Part shown: positions 1 to 9,863 of the stretch, piece by piece
Position numbering within the stretch: the first letter of the stretch is position 1
Layout: each line of letters begins with the position of its first letter
Assembly: GCF_001905845.1 (NCBI RefSeq)
Contig: NZ_LIVZ01000006.1
Location: 1-64,000 of the forward strand
Source of the DNA: Streptomyces sp. TSRI0107
GTDB lineage: Bacteria; Actinomycetota; Actinomycetes; Streptomycetales; Streptomycetaceae
Length of the DNA: 64,000 bases
Direction of reading: 5' to 3'
Notes under the pieces: model-generated
Seen by the model: the letters and a program-made list of their open reading frames with translations, nothing else
The model's database searches: none
What the model was told of the DNA's origin: nothing
Program-made: the position numbers and the translations under genes

Positions 1-323
1 GACTCTATCAGATCTTTTCTCGATCCGATTTCCTCGGTGCTTTCCAGGTTCCCGCTTTCGCGTTTCCCTTTCCGGCGCCTCCGACTTTATCAGATCTTCC
101 GGGCCGGTCAGACCGGCCGTTCATTTCCGATTTCATCGGGAGGAGTGCTTCGTCGAAATCGCCGTTTCATCGACGTTTCTTCGAAGCGGATAGGTTCTCA
201 AGGTTACCGACCGGATGACGTCCAGTCCAGGCAACTGTTCGAATCTACCTCCCCGCGCGCTCCGTGTCAACGGCTCTTGCGGGGCGAAGAGGAGACTAGC
301 AGCTCACAGGACGTGGATGCACA
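1..323. other. gene-free, pyrimidine-rich stretch
   Basis: No convincing gene lies here. The top strand is rich in T and C and clearly less GC-rich than the rest of the window. The 11-mer tatcagatctt occurs twice, at 6-16 and 88-98. The stretch lies beyond the stop codon of the SpoIIM-like gene, so it may be its 3' region or the upstream region of a gene outside the window. A GTTCGAATC string near 237 recalls a tRNA T-loop, but no cloverleaf can be built around it. Confidence 0.5.
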
Positions 324-1331
324 TCACGCGGCCGTCGGCGCGGTCGCGCTGCGCTCGTCCGCCCCAACGTCGCCGGTCTCGCCCGCGCGGGCCGCACGTC
401 CGCCGAGGACGTAGACGTAGGTGAGAAAGACCAGTTCAGCGACGATTCCGATGGTGATGCGGGCCCATGTCGGCAGGCCCGACGGGGTGACGAAGCCTTC
501 GATGGCGCCGGCGACGAAGAGGACCAGTGCAAGGCCGATCGCCATGCCGATGGCGGCTCGTCCCTCCTCGGCGAGGGCCGTGCGGCGGGTGCGGGGGCCC
601 GGGTCGATGAGGGTCCAGCCGAGGCGGAGACCGGTTCCGGCCGCGACGAAGACCGCGGTGAGTTCCAGCAAGCCGTGCGGGAGGACGAGGCCGAGGAAGG
701 TGTCGAGGCGGCCGGCCGCGGACATCAGGCCGAAGCCGATGCCGAGGTTGAGCATGTTGAGGAGCAGGATCCAGATGACCGGGAGGCCGAGGAAGACGCC
801 CATGACCAGGCATACGGCGGCGGCCTGGGCGTTGTTCGTCCAGACCTGGGCGGCGAAGGAGGCCGCGGGGTGGCTGGAGTAGTAGGACTCGTACTCGCCG
901 CCGGGGCGGGTCAGCTCGCGCAGCTCGGTGGGGGCGGCGATGGAGGCCTGGACCTCGGGGTGCGTGCCGATCCACCAGCCGAGGAGGGCCGCGATCAGCG
1001 TGGAGAGCAGAGCGGTGGGCACCCACCAGTGCCGTGATCGGTAGACGGCGGCGGGGAATCCGTAGGTGAGGAAGCGGGTGACGTCGCGCCAGGAGGCTCG
1101 GCGGGTTCCCGTCACCGCTCCACGCGCGCGTGCCACCAGCTGGCTGAGCCGCCCGGTCAGCTGGGGATCGGGGGCGCTCGACTGGATGAGGGAGAGGTGG
1201 GTGGCGGTGCGCTGGTAGAGCGAGACGAGCTCGTCGACCTCGGGGCCGGTGAGGCGACGCTGGCGTTGCAGCAGGGCGTCCAGGCGGTCCCACTCCGCGC
1301 GGTGGGCGGAGACGAAGACGTCGAGGTCCAT
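324..1331 (-). CDS. SpoIIM-family (stage II sporulation protein M) membrane protein
   Basis: The 335-residue protein has a soluble N-terminal part (about 1-100, starting MDLDVFVSAHRAEW) followed by five or six hydrophobic segments, with a long membrane core around 170-215 (LVMGVFLGLPVIWILLL) and further helices at 220-310. This layout is that of the SpoIIM/DUF95 family. It is divergent from an RDD-family gene, the same pairing seen in other actinobacteria, where the two often sit near MoxR/DUF58 genes. The role in non-endospore formers is unknown; a part in membrane or envelope assembly is inferred. The ATG start at 1331 is the only good one before the conserved N-terminus. Confidence 0.85.
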   Translation of the reverse strand: MDLDVFVSAHRAEWDRLDALLQRQRRLTGPEVDELVSLYQRTATHLSLIQSSAPDPQLTGRLSQLVARARGAVTGTRRASWRDVTRFLTYGFPAAVYRSRHWWVPTALLSTLIAALLGWWIGTHPEVQASIAAPTELRELTRPGGEYESYYSSHPAASFAAQVWTNNAQAAAVCLVMGVFLGLPVIWILLLNMLNLGIGFGLMSAAGRLDTFLGLVLPHGLLELTAVFVAAGTGLRLGWTLIDPGPRTRRTALAEEGRAAIGMAIGLALVLFVAGAIEGFVTPSGLPTWARITIGIVAELVFLTYVYVLGGRAARAGETGDVGADERSATAPTAA

Positions 1332-1461
1332 CGGTGTGCCTGCTCCCTCGGCTGTTTCGTCGGGGACTCGTCGTGGATCAGCTTGTCGTACTGCGGCGCG
1401 ATGTGCCCTCAGCTTGGCAGACTGGCCGTTCCGGGGGCAGGTCAGGGAAGGACAGCGGGGC

Positions 1462-2409
1462 GTGAGTGAGCTGGTGACGGGTGAGGCGGTGGCGCTGGAG
1501 CTGCGCCCTGCGAGGCTGCCCAGCAGGGCGCTGGCCGTGCTGCTCGATCTGGTCGTGGCCGTGCTGGCCTATTTCGGCGTGTCGATCGTGCTGATCCTGG
1601 CCACCGCTTCGCTGGACGTGGCCGCCCGGACGGCGTTGTCGGTCGCGGCGTTCGTGCTGGTGCTGGTGGGCGGGCCGATAGCGGTGGAGACGCTGAGCCA
1701 CGGGCGGTCGCTCGGGAAGCTGGCTTGCGGGCTGCGGGTGGTGCGGGACGACGGCGGGCCGATCCGGTTCCGGCACGCGCTGGTACGCGGGGCGATCGGG
1801 GTCGTCGAGATTCTGATGACGTTCGGAGTCGTCGCCTGTATCGCCTCGCTGGTCTCGGAGCGGGGGCGGCGGCTGGGGGACGTGTTCGCGGGGACCCTCG
1901 TCGTGCGGGAGCGGGTGCCCGAGGCGCGGACGGCGTTCGTGCCGCCGCCTCCGCCGTGGCTGTCGGGGCGGTTCTCGGGCCTTGATCTGTCCGCGGTTCC
2001 GGACGGGCTGTGGCTGGCCGTGCGCCAGTACCTGACGCGGATGCAGCAGCTCGATCCGCAGGTGGGCTGGGCGATGGCGGAACGTCTCGCCACCGACGTC
2101 GCGGCGCGGACGGGTGCTCCGGTGCCACACGGGGTTCCTCCGGCCGCCTATCTGGCGGCCGTGGTGCAGGAGCGCCAGGCCCGGGAGGTCCGGCGGGTGT
2201 ACGCCAACGGCGCGACGGCCGCCGGCGGCACCGTTCAGTCGGCGGGAGCGGGCTCCGACTCCAGCTCAAGCTCCGGTTCCGGCTTCGGCTCCGGATCCGG
2301 CTTCGACTCCGGCCCGGTGACTGGGGCGTACGCCCCGCCGACCGGCGCCGGCCCTTCCTCATCCGCGGTGGGCGAGCCGCCTGCCACCGGGTTCGTTCCC
2401 CCGGCCTGA
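1462..2409 (+). CDS. RDD-family membrane protein
   Basis: This 315-residue protein begins at GTG 1462, about ten bases after a GGGAAGGA ribosome-binding site. Residues about 10-170 form the RDD domain: an early ARLPSRALAVLLDL segment with the family Arg and Asp, three hydrophobic helices, then a GRRLGDVFAGTLVVR stretch typical of its end. Residues 170-250 are soluble, and the last about 65 residues are a low-complexity Ser/Gly/Pro tail. RDD proteins are poorly understood; some act as cation antiporters. The divergent SpoIIM-like neighbour suggests a shared membrane function. Confidence 0.85.
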   Translation: MSELVTGEAVALELRPARLPSRALAVLLDLVVAVLAYFGVSIVLILATASLDVAARTALSVAAFVLVLVGGPIAVETLSHGRSLGKLACGLRVVRDDGGPIRFRHALVRGAIGVVEILMTFGVVACIASLVSERGRRLGDVFAGTLVVRERVPEARTAFVPPPPPWLSGRFSGLDLSAVPDGLWLAVRQYLTRMQQLDPQVGWAMAERLATDVAARTGAPVPHGVPPAAYLAAVVQERQAREVRRVYANGATAAGGTVQSAGAGSDSSSSSGSGFGSGSGFDSGPVTGAYAPPTGAGPSSSAVGEPPATGFVPPA

Positions 2410-2432
2410 AGGCCCACCGCCTGGCCGGAGCC

Positions 2433-3047
2433 TCACTCGAACACGGACGGCGGGGTTTCCAGGTCCTCCAGCTCGATGCCGGGTGCCGCGAGGACCACGT
2501 CGCCGGTGATGTGCACGGTGTGCTGCTCGCCCGTGTCCAGGGCTGTGACCTGGTATTCGTCCACGGTCAGGGGGGCGTTGTCAGTGGCGTGTGTTTCTCT
2601 GTTCACCAGGGCCCAGGACTGGTCGACGGTGAGCGGGGCGAGGACCGGGTCCGTGAAGGCGACGAGGCGTACGCGGGTGGCGGTTCCGGAGGGGGTGAGG
2701 CGGAGCAGACGGGCGGTGGCGACGAGGAACGCGGGGGATGTGCCGGTGAAGGCGTGAGCGGGGACGTTGCCTTCCGTGGCGTGAGCGCCGGTGGGGTCCG
2801 TGCGGACCCAGGTGACGCCGTCGAGGGCGGCGCCGCGCACCTGCCAGCCGCCGGCGTGGAGTTCGAGGCGGATGGGGCGGCCGAGGTCGTCGAGGGCCAG
2901 GTCGACGGAGCCCAGGTGGTCGCCGGACGGGGTCGTCAGCTGGGAGACGTAGCGCCAGCCGGAGGGGCCGGGGGCGCAGTGGAAGTGCTCTTGTGCGAGG
3001 GGGGTGTGATCGTGCGGATCGTGGAGCGAATAGCGGCCGCGGGGCAT
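2433..3047 (-). CDS. conserved hypothetical protein
   Basis: The 204-residue soluble protein has no signal peptide or membrane segment. I recognise no domain. It reads as beta-rich (alternating hydrophobic/polar stretches such as HVHITGDVVLAAPGIELEDL near the C-terminus) and looks like a streptomycete conserved hypothetical. It converges on the RDD gene, 23 bases away, and sits downstream of ahcY on the same strand, separated by a strong terminator, so it is probably transcribed separately. Codon use matches the neighbours and favours a real gene. Confidence 0.7.
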   Translation of the reverse strand: MPRGRYSLHDPHDHTPLAQEHFHCAPGPSGWRYVSQLTTPSGDHLGSVDLALDDLGRPIRLELHAGGWQVRGAALDGVTWVRTDPTGAHATEGNVPAHAFTGTSPAFLVATARLLRLTPSGTATRVRLVAFTDPVLAPLTVDQSWALVNRETHATDNAPLTVDEYQVTALDTGEQHTVHITGDVVLAAPGIELEDLETPPSVFE

Positions 3048-3087
3048 GGGGGTCCTGGGGTTGACGGGCTGGTCGGGTCACCTCGTT

Positions 3088-3130
3088 GAGTCGCCCGGGT
3101 TTCCGGTTGTCGAGTCGCCCGGGTTTCCGG
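3088..3130. repeat. two-copy direct repeat (19 nt, 24-nt period)
   Basis: The sequence gagtcgcccgggtttccgg occurs at 3088-3106 and again at 3112-3130. It lies between the ahcY terminator and the start of the hypothetical gene at 3047. It may be a simple duplication or a regulatory direct repeat; nothing else supports a function. Confidence 0.6.
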
Positions 3131-3199
3131 CCGACGGACGCCGGTCGGATGGCGGACGCCGGTCCGGCCGAGTCGGCCGCCGACCGGTCCGGCCAAAGG

Positions 3200-3234
3200 G
3201 GCAGGCCCCCGACACGGGGGTGCGGGGGCCTGCC
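3200..3234 (-). terminator. rho-independent-like terminator of ahcY
   Basis: A 12-bp perfect stem (GGCAGGCCCCCG at 3200-3211 with its complement at 3223-3234) encloses an 11-nt loop, about 70 bases after the ahcY stop codon. There is no T-run, as is usual in Streptomyces terminators. Confidence 0.75.
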
Positions 3235-3302
3235 TCGGAGGACCTGCCGCCGGGACGGCGCGCCGGTGCACGGGCGCGCTTCCCGGCGGGCGGGGCCGCG
3301 AC

Positions 3303-4760
<1,458 letters not shown>

Positions 4761-5140
4761 TACGAGCTGCTCCTCGGAGGTTGGGTCGAGGTGGGTACGG
4801 CTGATCTGCGCGGCGGCGGACACCGGGGTGCCCGAAGAGGACACAGGCATGCCCGCGTACGCGCAGCGCAGTCCGTCGGAGGCCCTCTCTCCCTCGGTCG
4901 GTCCGCGATGGGACCGCCCGACCGCCATCAGCAGCGACGTCTGGCTCCGTCCCAAGCTACACCGGTCGGCCCGCCGGTCCCCAGCCCACGGGCGAACACA
5001 TCGCGCCGATCACATGGCGTCGCGGTGGTGTCTTCGCCCTCGCCGGTGGGGTCCGGGAGCGGCTGCCGGGTGCGGCCGACGACGGGGCGGCCGCTAGCCT
5101 CTGCGGCCGCGGATGTTCCTTGTGGGGAGGGAGTGGCGGG
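4761..5140. other. divergent promoter region and long ahcY leader
   Basis: This 380-bp gap separates ahcY (minus) from the signal-peptidase-like gene (plus). On the ahcY-sense strand there is a possible stem-loop around 4895-4923 (GGTCGG/CCGACC with an inner GTCC/GGAC pair). I looked for the SAH riboswitch known upstream of some ahcY genes and did not find its conserved GAGGAGCGCUGC or CAGGCUCGG elements. No clear sigma-factor hexamers stand out. Confidence 0.4.
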
Positions 5141-5815
5141 GTGGACGAGATACGCCGGGTCACGGTGGTGGCCTGGGTTGTGGGGATGCTGGGGGTGGCG
5201 TTGATGGTCACGGCCCTGGTGTCCCTGCGGGACGGGTACAAGCTGGTCACGGTGCAGGGCGAGAGCATGCGGCCCACGTACGGCGTCGGTGATCCCGTCG
5301 TCGTGGAGCGTGTCGGCGCGGACGAGGTGCGGCGGGGTGATGTGGTGCTCTACGGAGTGCCGGATCGCTACGGGGACGACTACGTCCTGCAGCGGGTGAT
5401 CGGTATGGGCGGTGACCGGGTGGTGTGCTGCGTCGGGGCGACGGGGACGGCGAAGGAGCGGATCCTGCGCGACGGCGCGCCGCTGGTGGAGCCGTACGTC
5501 GACGGTGGTGTCGCGGACGGGCTGGGCCGTCCGTACGACGTGCGTGTGCCGGAGGGCCGGCTGTTCCTGCTCGGGGACCACCGGCTGAACTCGCGGGATT
5601 CGCGCGCGTTCCCCGACGACCAGGGCGGCACGGTCCCGGCGGAGGCGGTCGTCGGCCGGGTGACCGGGTCCTATACCGGGCCCGTGCTGCTGGCCCTGCT
5701 TCTGCTGTTCGGGCTGGTGCTGCTGGCCGGGGCGGTCCTGCTCGCGATCCGGGCCCGGAGCGTGCGGCGGCGGCCGGCGGAGTTGGTGCAGTTCTGGCCG
5801 GATCACTTCAGATGA
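5141..5815 (+). CDS. signal peptidase I-like protein, general-base Lys apparently replaced
   Basis: The 224-residue protein starts at GTG 5141 after GGGGAGGGA. It has an N-terminal membrane segment (about 6-27), the catalytic-serine box GESMRPT, a DYVLQRVIGMGGD box, the C-terminal GDHRLNSRDSR box, and a second hydrophobic segment near the C-terminus (about 183-203), as in Gram-positive S26 peptidases. In type I signal peptidases the third box normally reads YxKRxxGxPGD with a catalytic Lys; here that position is Gln (cag). It may be a specialised or inactive S26 paralogue. It runs towards the CDF transporter gene with a shared terminator between them. Confidence 0.8.
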   Translation: MDEIRRVTVVAWVVGMLGVALMVTALVSLRDGYKLVTVQGESMRPTYGVGDPVVVERVGADEVRRGDVVLYGVPDRYGDDYVLQRVIGMGGDRVVCCVGATGTAKERILRDGAPLVEPYVDGGVADGLGRPYDVRVPEGRLFLLGDHRLNSRDSRAFPDDQGGTVPAEAVVGRVTGSYTGPVLLALLLLFGLVLLAGAVLLAIRARSVRRRPAELVQFWPDHFR

Positions 5816-5840
5816 CCGGACAGGAAGGCCTGCGCACGTG

Positions 5841-5877
5841 AAGGGCCCCGTCGCTCCTGTCGAGCGGCGGGGCCCTT
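5841..5877. terminator. bidirectional terminator
   Basis: A 16-bp stem (5841-5856 with 5862-5877, one G-T pair) closes a CTGTC loop between the convergent signal-peptidase-like and CDF genes. It begins AAGGGCCCC and ends GGGGCCCTT, so it gives a short T or A flank in both directions. Confidence 0.85.
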
Positions 5878-5890
5878 CGGCCGTTCCGGA

Positions 5891-6871
5891 TCAGTGGCCG
5901 TCGGCCTGCGGCGTCGGGCCGCCCGGGGTGGCCTCCGGGTCGGGGCCCTTGGCGGCCTCGGCCTCGCTGTAGATGTCCGGCTCGAGGTAGATGACGCGGG
6001 CGGTCGGGACGGCCTCGCGGATGCGGGCCTCGGCGGCGTCGATGGCGGCGGCGATCTCGCCGGCCGTGTCGTCGTGCCGGACGGCGATCTTGGCGGCGAC
6101 GAGCAGTTCCTCGGGGCCGAGGTGGAGCGTGCGCATGTGGATGATGCGGGTGACGGTCTCGCCGTCGACGGTCGCGGCCTCGATCTTCTGGACCTCTTCG
6201 AGGCCCGCGGACTCGCCGAGGAGCAGCGACTTGGTCTCGGCGGCCAGGACCAGCGCGATCAGGATGAGCAGCACGCCGATGCAGAGGGTGCCGATGCCGT
6301 CCCACACGCCGTCACCGGTGAGCAGGGCGAGGCCCACGCCGCCGAGCGCGAGGATCAGGCCGACGAGGGCGCCGAGGTCCTCCAGGAGGACGACCGGCAG
6401 CTCCGGCGCCTTGGCGTGGCGGACGAACTCCTTCCAGGACTTGCGGCCGCGCAGGACGTTGGACTCCTTGATGGCCGTGCGGAAGGAGAACGCCTCGGCG
6501 ATGATCGCGAAGACCAGGACGCCGACCGGCCAGTACCAGTGCTCGATCTCGTGCGGGTGCTTGATCTTCTCGTAGCCCTCGTAGATGGCGAACATGCCAC
6601 CGACCGAGAACAGGACGATCGAGACGAGGAAGGCGTAGATGTAGCGCTCGCGGCCGTAGCCGAACGGGTGCTGCGGGGTGGCCTTGCGCTGGGCCTTCTT
6701 GCCGCCGAGGAGCAGCAGGCCCTGGTTGCCGGAGTCGGCGAGGGAGTGCACGGACTCGGCGAGCATCGAGGACGAGCCGCTGAAGAGGAACGCCACAAAC
6801 TTGGATGCCGCGATCGCGAGGTTGGCGGCGAGTGCCGCCACGATCGCCTTGGTGCCGCCTGACGCGCTCAT
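5891..6871 (-). CDS. CDF-family cation (zinc/iron) efflux transporter
   Basis: The 326-residue integral membrane protein belongs to the cation diffusion facilitator family. About six transmembrane helices cover residues 8-210, followed by a cytoplasmic metal-sensing domain with RIIHMRTLHLGPEELLVAAKI. The TM2 metal site reads ESVHSLAD (HxxxD), while the TM5 site reads LLEDLGALVG, with Glu-Asp where classical zinc exporters have His-Asp; this is seen in the SLC30A9-like branch. ATG 6871 is chosen because the extra 24 residues of the longer frame are basic and not family-like. Zinc, manganese or iron export is inferred; specificity cannot be read. Confidence 0.9.
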   Translation of the reverse strand: MSASGGTKAIVAALAANLAIAASKFVAFLFSGSSSMLAESVHSLADSGNQGLLLLGGKKAQRKATPQHPFGYGRERYIYAFLVSIVLFSVGGMFAIYEGYEKIKHPHEIEHWYWPVGVLVFAIIAEAFSFRTAIKESNVLRGRKSWKEFVRHAKAPELPVVLLEDLGALVGLILALGGVGLALLTGDGVWDGIGTLCIGVLLILIALVLAAETKSLLLGESAGLEEVQKIEAATVDGETVTRIIHMRTLHLGPEELLVAAKIAVRHDDTAGEIAAAIDAAEARIREAVPTARVIYLEPDIYSEAEAAKGPDPEATPGGPTPQADGH

Positions 6872-7003
6872 GTGTTCGCGTTGTCCCTTCTTACGTACGC
6901 CACTGCTGCTGCCGGGCTTTGCCCGCCCTTGACGGTGGGCCATTGTTGCAGTCCCCGCGCGGGCGGCGTCGATGGGCGTCCTTACGCAGGCTTTACGAAG
7001 TTG

Positions 7004-8155
7004 TCAGGCGATGACCGTGGCCCTGAAAAGCGTTCCGGAGCCGGACACTTCGGCCTTTTCACCCGCCGGGACGAAGACGGACTGGCCGGGGCGCAGTTCG
7101 TGCTCGCCCGTCCGTACCGCGCCGGCCGTGCAGAGCAGGATCTGCGGGGTGCCGCGGGTGAGGTCGTGGTCGGCGCCGCCCTCGGGGAGGACGTACCGGG
7201 AGAGCCGGAACTCGTCGATGGGGGTCTCGTACACCTCCTCCCCGTCGGGGGTCGCCTCCGGGCGCAGCACGCCCGGGTCGCTCGCCTCGAAGCGGACGAT
7301 CCGCAGGAGTTCGGGGACGTCCACGTGCTTGGGGGTCAGGCCGCAGCGCAGGACGTTGTCGGAGTTGGCCATGATCTCGACGCCGAGGCCCTTGAGGTAG
7401 GCGTGCGGGATGCCGGCGCCGAGGAACAGGGCCTCGCCGGGCTGGAGCCGGACGTGGTTCAGCAGCATCGCGGCGATGACGCCCGGGTCGCCGGGGTAGT
7501 GGTGGGCGATGTCGGCGTAGGGCGCGTAGGCGCCGCCGAGGCGGGTGCAGGCGGCGGTGGCCTCGACGACCGTGTGGGCCATCTCCTCGCGGTCCGCGGA
7601 GAGGACGGCGGTCAGGACCTCGCGCAGCGCCGCGTCCTCGGGGTGGGCGTGCAGCAGGTCGACGTACGGCTTGAGGGAGGCGACGCCCAGCCCGTCGAGG
7701 AGGCCGGCGGTCTGTACGGGGTCGCGGAAGCCGCACAGGCCGTCGAACTCGGTGAGCGCGCAGATCAGTTCGGGCTTGTGGTTGGCGTCCTTGTAGTTGC
7801 GGTGCGGCGCGTCCACCGGCACGCCGCGGCGCTCCTCGTCCTCGTAGCCCTCCTTCGCCTGGGCGAGGTCGGGGTGCACCTGGAGGGAGAGGGGGGCGCC
7901 GGCGGCGAGGATCTTGAGGAGGAACGGCAGCCGCGGGCCGAACCTGGCGACGGCGGCAGCGCCCAGCTCCTGCTCCGGGTCGGCGTCCAGGACCTCGGCC
8001 AGGGTGCCACGCGGGGTGCGCGACGGGGCTCCCGGGTGGGCGCCCATCCACATCTCCGCCTGGGGTTCGCCGGTCGGCTCGACCCCGAGCAACCGCGGGA
8101 TCGCGGTGGTGGAGCCCCAGGCGTAGGGGCGGATGGTGTTGTCCAGGCGGTCCAT
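7004..8155 (-). CDS. manA: mannose-6-phosphate isomerase, class I
   Basis: It interconverts fructose-6-phosphate and mannose-6-phosphate, the entry to GDP-mannose synthesis. The 383-residue cupin enzyme starts MDRLDNTIRPYAWGS, contains the AEMWMGAHPGAPS segment and the zinc-ligand region LSLQVHPD, and later GIPHAYLKGLGVEIMANSDN, the classical type I PMI signatures. It lies downstream of the SIS-domain gene on the same strand with a 94-bp gap, and with manB nearby supplies mannose-1-phosphate for glycans. Confidence 0.96.
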   Translation of the reverse strand: MDRLDNTIRPYAWGSTTAIPRLLGVEPTGEPQAEMWMGAHPGAPSRTPRGTLAEVLDADPEQELGAAAVARFGPRLPFLLKILAAGAPLSLQVHPDLAQAKEGYEDEERRGVPVDAPHRNYKDANHKPELICALTEFDGLCGFRDPVQTAGLLDGLGVASLKPYVDLLHAHPEDAALREVLTAVLSADREEMAHTVVEATAACTRLGGAYAPYADIAHHYPGDPGVIAAMLLNHVRLQPGEALFLGAGIPHAYLKGLGVEIMANSDNVLRCGLTPKHVDVPELLRIVRFEASDPGVLRPEATPDGEEVYETPIDEFRLSRYVLPEGGADHDLTRGTPQILLCTAGAVRTGEHELRPGQSVFVPAGEKAEVSGSGTLFRATVIA

Positions 8156-8249
8156 GGGGCTCTGCGTTCCTTCTGCCGGTTTCTCGGTGCTTGCGACGCG
8201 TGCGCCGCGGCCCGGCGGGCCTACGGCGGTCAGGGCGTCCTGGGCAAGA

Positions 8250-9377
8250 TCAGGCCCTCGATGCGAGCGCCAGGTAAACGGCGGCGAAATCCGTGATGGC
8301 GATCAGTTCGGCCAGGGTCTCCAGTTCGCCTCCGGCCTCCGGTTCCAGTTCGCTGATCGGCGTGTCGTGGCTGAGGGCCAGGTCGCGGGCCGCGGGGGCC
8401 GCGGTGAGGCCGCCGATGGGGCGGTCGCGGAGCAGCACCACGCGCGCGTGCAGGGCGGGCGGCTCCTCCACGCGGTCGCGGAAGAAGTCGTCCGGGTCGG
8501 CGCTGGCGGCGAGCGGGCCCGCGAGGAGGGCGCTGTGCGCGGCGAGCGCCTCGGGCAGTTCGGCGACCAGGGCGGGCCGGCCGGACAGCTCGGCGAGGCC
8601 GGCGGCGAAGCGGCGGCCCGCGGGGCCGGCGGAGGTGCCCTCGGTCCAGATCACCGGGAGGGCGTCGGCCACCTCGGCGGCGAGGGTCTTGGCGGGGTTG
8701 CTGTAGGTGGCGATGGCCGGGCCGCAGCGTTCGGCGATCTGGTCGAGGCGGTCGGCGACCTTCTCCAGCGCGTCGCCGGGGGCGCCAAGCAGTCCGACGC
8801 GGTCCAGCAGCGCGAGGAGGGGTGTGAGCAGCGCCCACAGCACTCCGGGGGCGGATCCGGCGAGGGGTTCGTCCTGCTCGTACGGGGCGGTGGCCAGCGG
8901 TACGAAGAGGCCGTGGGCGCCGGCGACGGCCTCGGCGATCGGGGTGCGGGGCGGGGCGACGGCGACGACCGTGCAGCCGCGGCGGTAGGCCTGCTCGGCG
9001 AGCAGGGAGAGGCCGGGTTCGGTGCCGTCGGGGGTGGCGATGAGCAGGAGGTCGACGGAGCCGGCCCAGCCGGGGAGTTCCCAGCGCAGGGCTCCGGCGG
9101 CGGGGGCGACCCCGGTGGGCGCCAGGCGGATGACCGGGCTGCCGGGGCCGGCGAGGGTGCCGAGGAGGTCGGCGGCGTGGGTGGGGGCGGCGCCGGGGCC
9201 GGCGATCAGGACCGCGCGGGGGCGGCCGTCCGGCTTGAGGTCGCCGATGCCGGCCTCGGCGGCGTGCCGGGCCGCGGTGCGGACGCGGGCGCCGGCCTCG
9301 GCGGCGCCGCGCAGCAGGCCGCGCCGGTCGGCCTCGGCCAGGGCCTCGGGGTTGTCGAGCAGCGATTCGTCCAGCAT
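8250..9377 (-). CDS. SIS-domain protein, phosphoglucose/phosphomannose isomerase-like
   Basis: The 375-residue soluble protein resembles the SIS-type sugar isomerase fold of the bifunctional phosphoglucose/phosphomannose isomerases. An N-terminal domain carries VLIAGPGAAP and LLLIATPDGTEPG; the C-terminal part carries PVIWTEGTSAGPAGRRFAAGLAELS, like the PGI/PMI C-terminal domain. In mycobacteria a homologue sits in the same place between manA and manB. Catalytic activity is not assured, since the family's Glu/His pair cannot be assigned confidently. It is likely co-transcribed with the Trm112-like gene upstream (89-bp gap). Confidence 0.8.
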   Translation of the reverse strand: MLDESLLDNPEALAEADRRGLLRGAAEAGARVRTAARHAAEAGIGDLKPDGRPRAVLIAGPGAAPTHAADLLGTLAGPGSPVIRLAPTGVAPAAGALRWELPGWAGSVDLLLIATPDGTEPGLSLLAEQAYRRGCTVVAVAPPRTPIAEAVAGAHGLFVPLATAPYEQDEPLAGSAPGVLWALLTPLLALLDRVGLLGAPGDALEKVADRLDQIAERCGPAIATYSNPAKTLAAEVADALPVIWTEGTSAGPAGRRFAAGLAELSGRPALVAELPEALAAHSALLAGPLAASADPDDFFRDRVEEPPALHARVVLLRDRPIGGLTAAPAARDLALSHDTPISELEPEAGGELETLAELIAITDFAAVYLALASRA

Positions 9378-9466
9378 GGGCGGCAGCCTCCGAAGCCGGG
9401 TCGTCTGGTCGTCTGTGCGGGTCGCCTGTGTGCGGTGCTCCGCGGCGCGGGGCGCCGGGGTTCGCG

Positions 9467-9637
9467 TTACGCCGGGCGGCGGGCCTCGTCGACGAGGAGG
9501 ACGGGGATGCCGTCGCGGACGGGGTACGCCAGGCCGCAGTCCTGGCCGGTGCAGATCAGCTCGGCGTCCTGCTCCTTGAGCGGGGCGTGGCAGGCCGGGC
9601 AGGCGAGGATCTCCAGGAGGCCGGCTTCGAGCGGCAT
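9467..9637 (-). CDS. Trm112-family zinc-ribbon protein
   Basis: This 56-residue gene was read directly from the sequence. It starts ATG at 9637 (MPLEAGLLEILACPAC) and ends TAA at 9467. Two cysteine pairs (CPAC and, less regular, CTGQDC) and YPVRDGIPVLLVDEAR match the Trm112/YcaR small zinc-ribbon family. The eukaryotic homologue activates methyltransferases; the actinobacterial role is unknown. It sits between manB and the SIS-domain gene on the same strand. Confidence 0.88.
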   Translation of the reverse strand: MPLEAGLLEILACPACHAPLKEQDAELICTGQDCGLAYPVRDGIPVLLVDEARRPA

Positions 9638-9863
9638 GGGGGTTCCCTTCGGGGCGCGGATGTGTGTGGGTGGGGCCGTGTGGCTGGTACGGCGCCGTGT
9701 GCGGTCGTGCCTGGTCAGCGTACCGCCGTGGGGGGTGGTGTGCCGGGGTTGGGCGGATGCCGGGGAGGCGCGGGGGCGGGCGGGCGCCGAGGGGGGTTCG
9801 CCCCTGGCGCCCTGGCCGCTCGGCCGGGTACCCGCTCCCGCGTCGGCCGCTCCTGCCGGGGTG

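Noticed and set aside
225..260. tRNA gene suggested by GTTCGAATC
   Set aside because: Flanking bases do not pair into a T-stem and no acceptor, D or anticodon arms can be built.
4761..4955. N-terminal extension of adenosylhomocysteinase
   Set aside because: In frame but not family-like, and GAGGAG precedes the internal ATG at 4760.
4761..4980. SAH riboswitch in the ahcY leader
   Set aside because: Looked for the conserved GAGGAGCGCUGC, CAGGCUCGG and ACGGCGCUCA elements on the minus strand; none is present, only generic GC hairpins.
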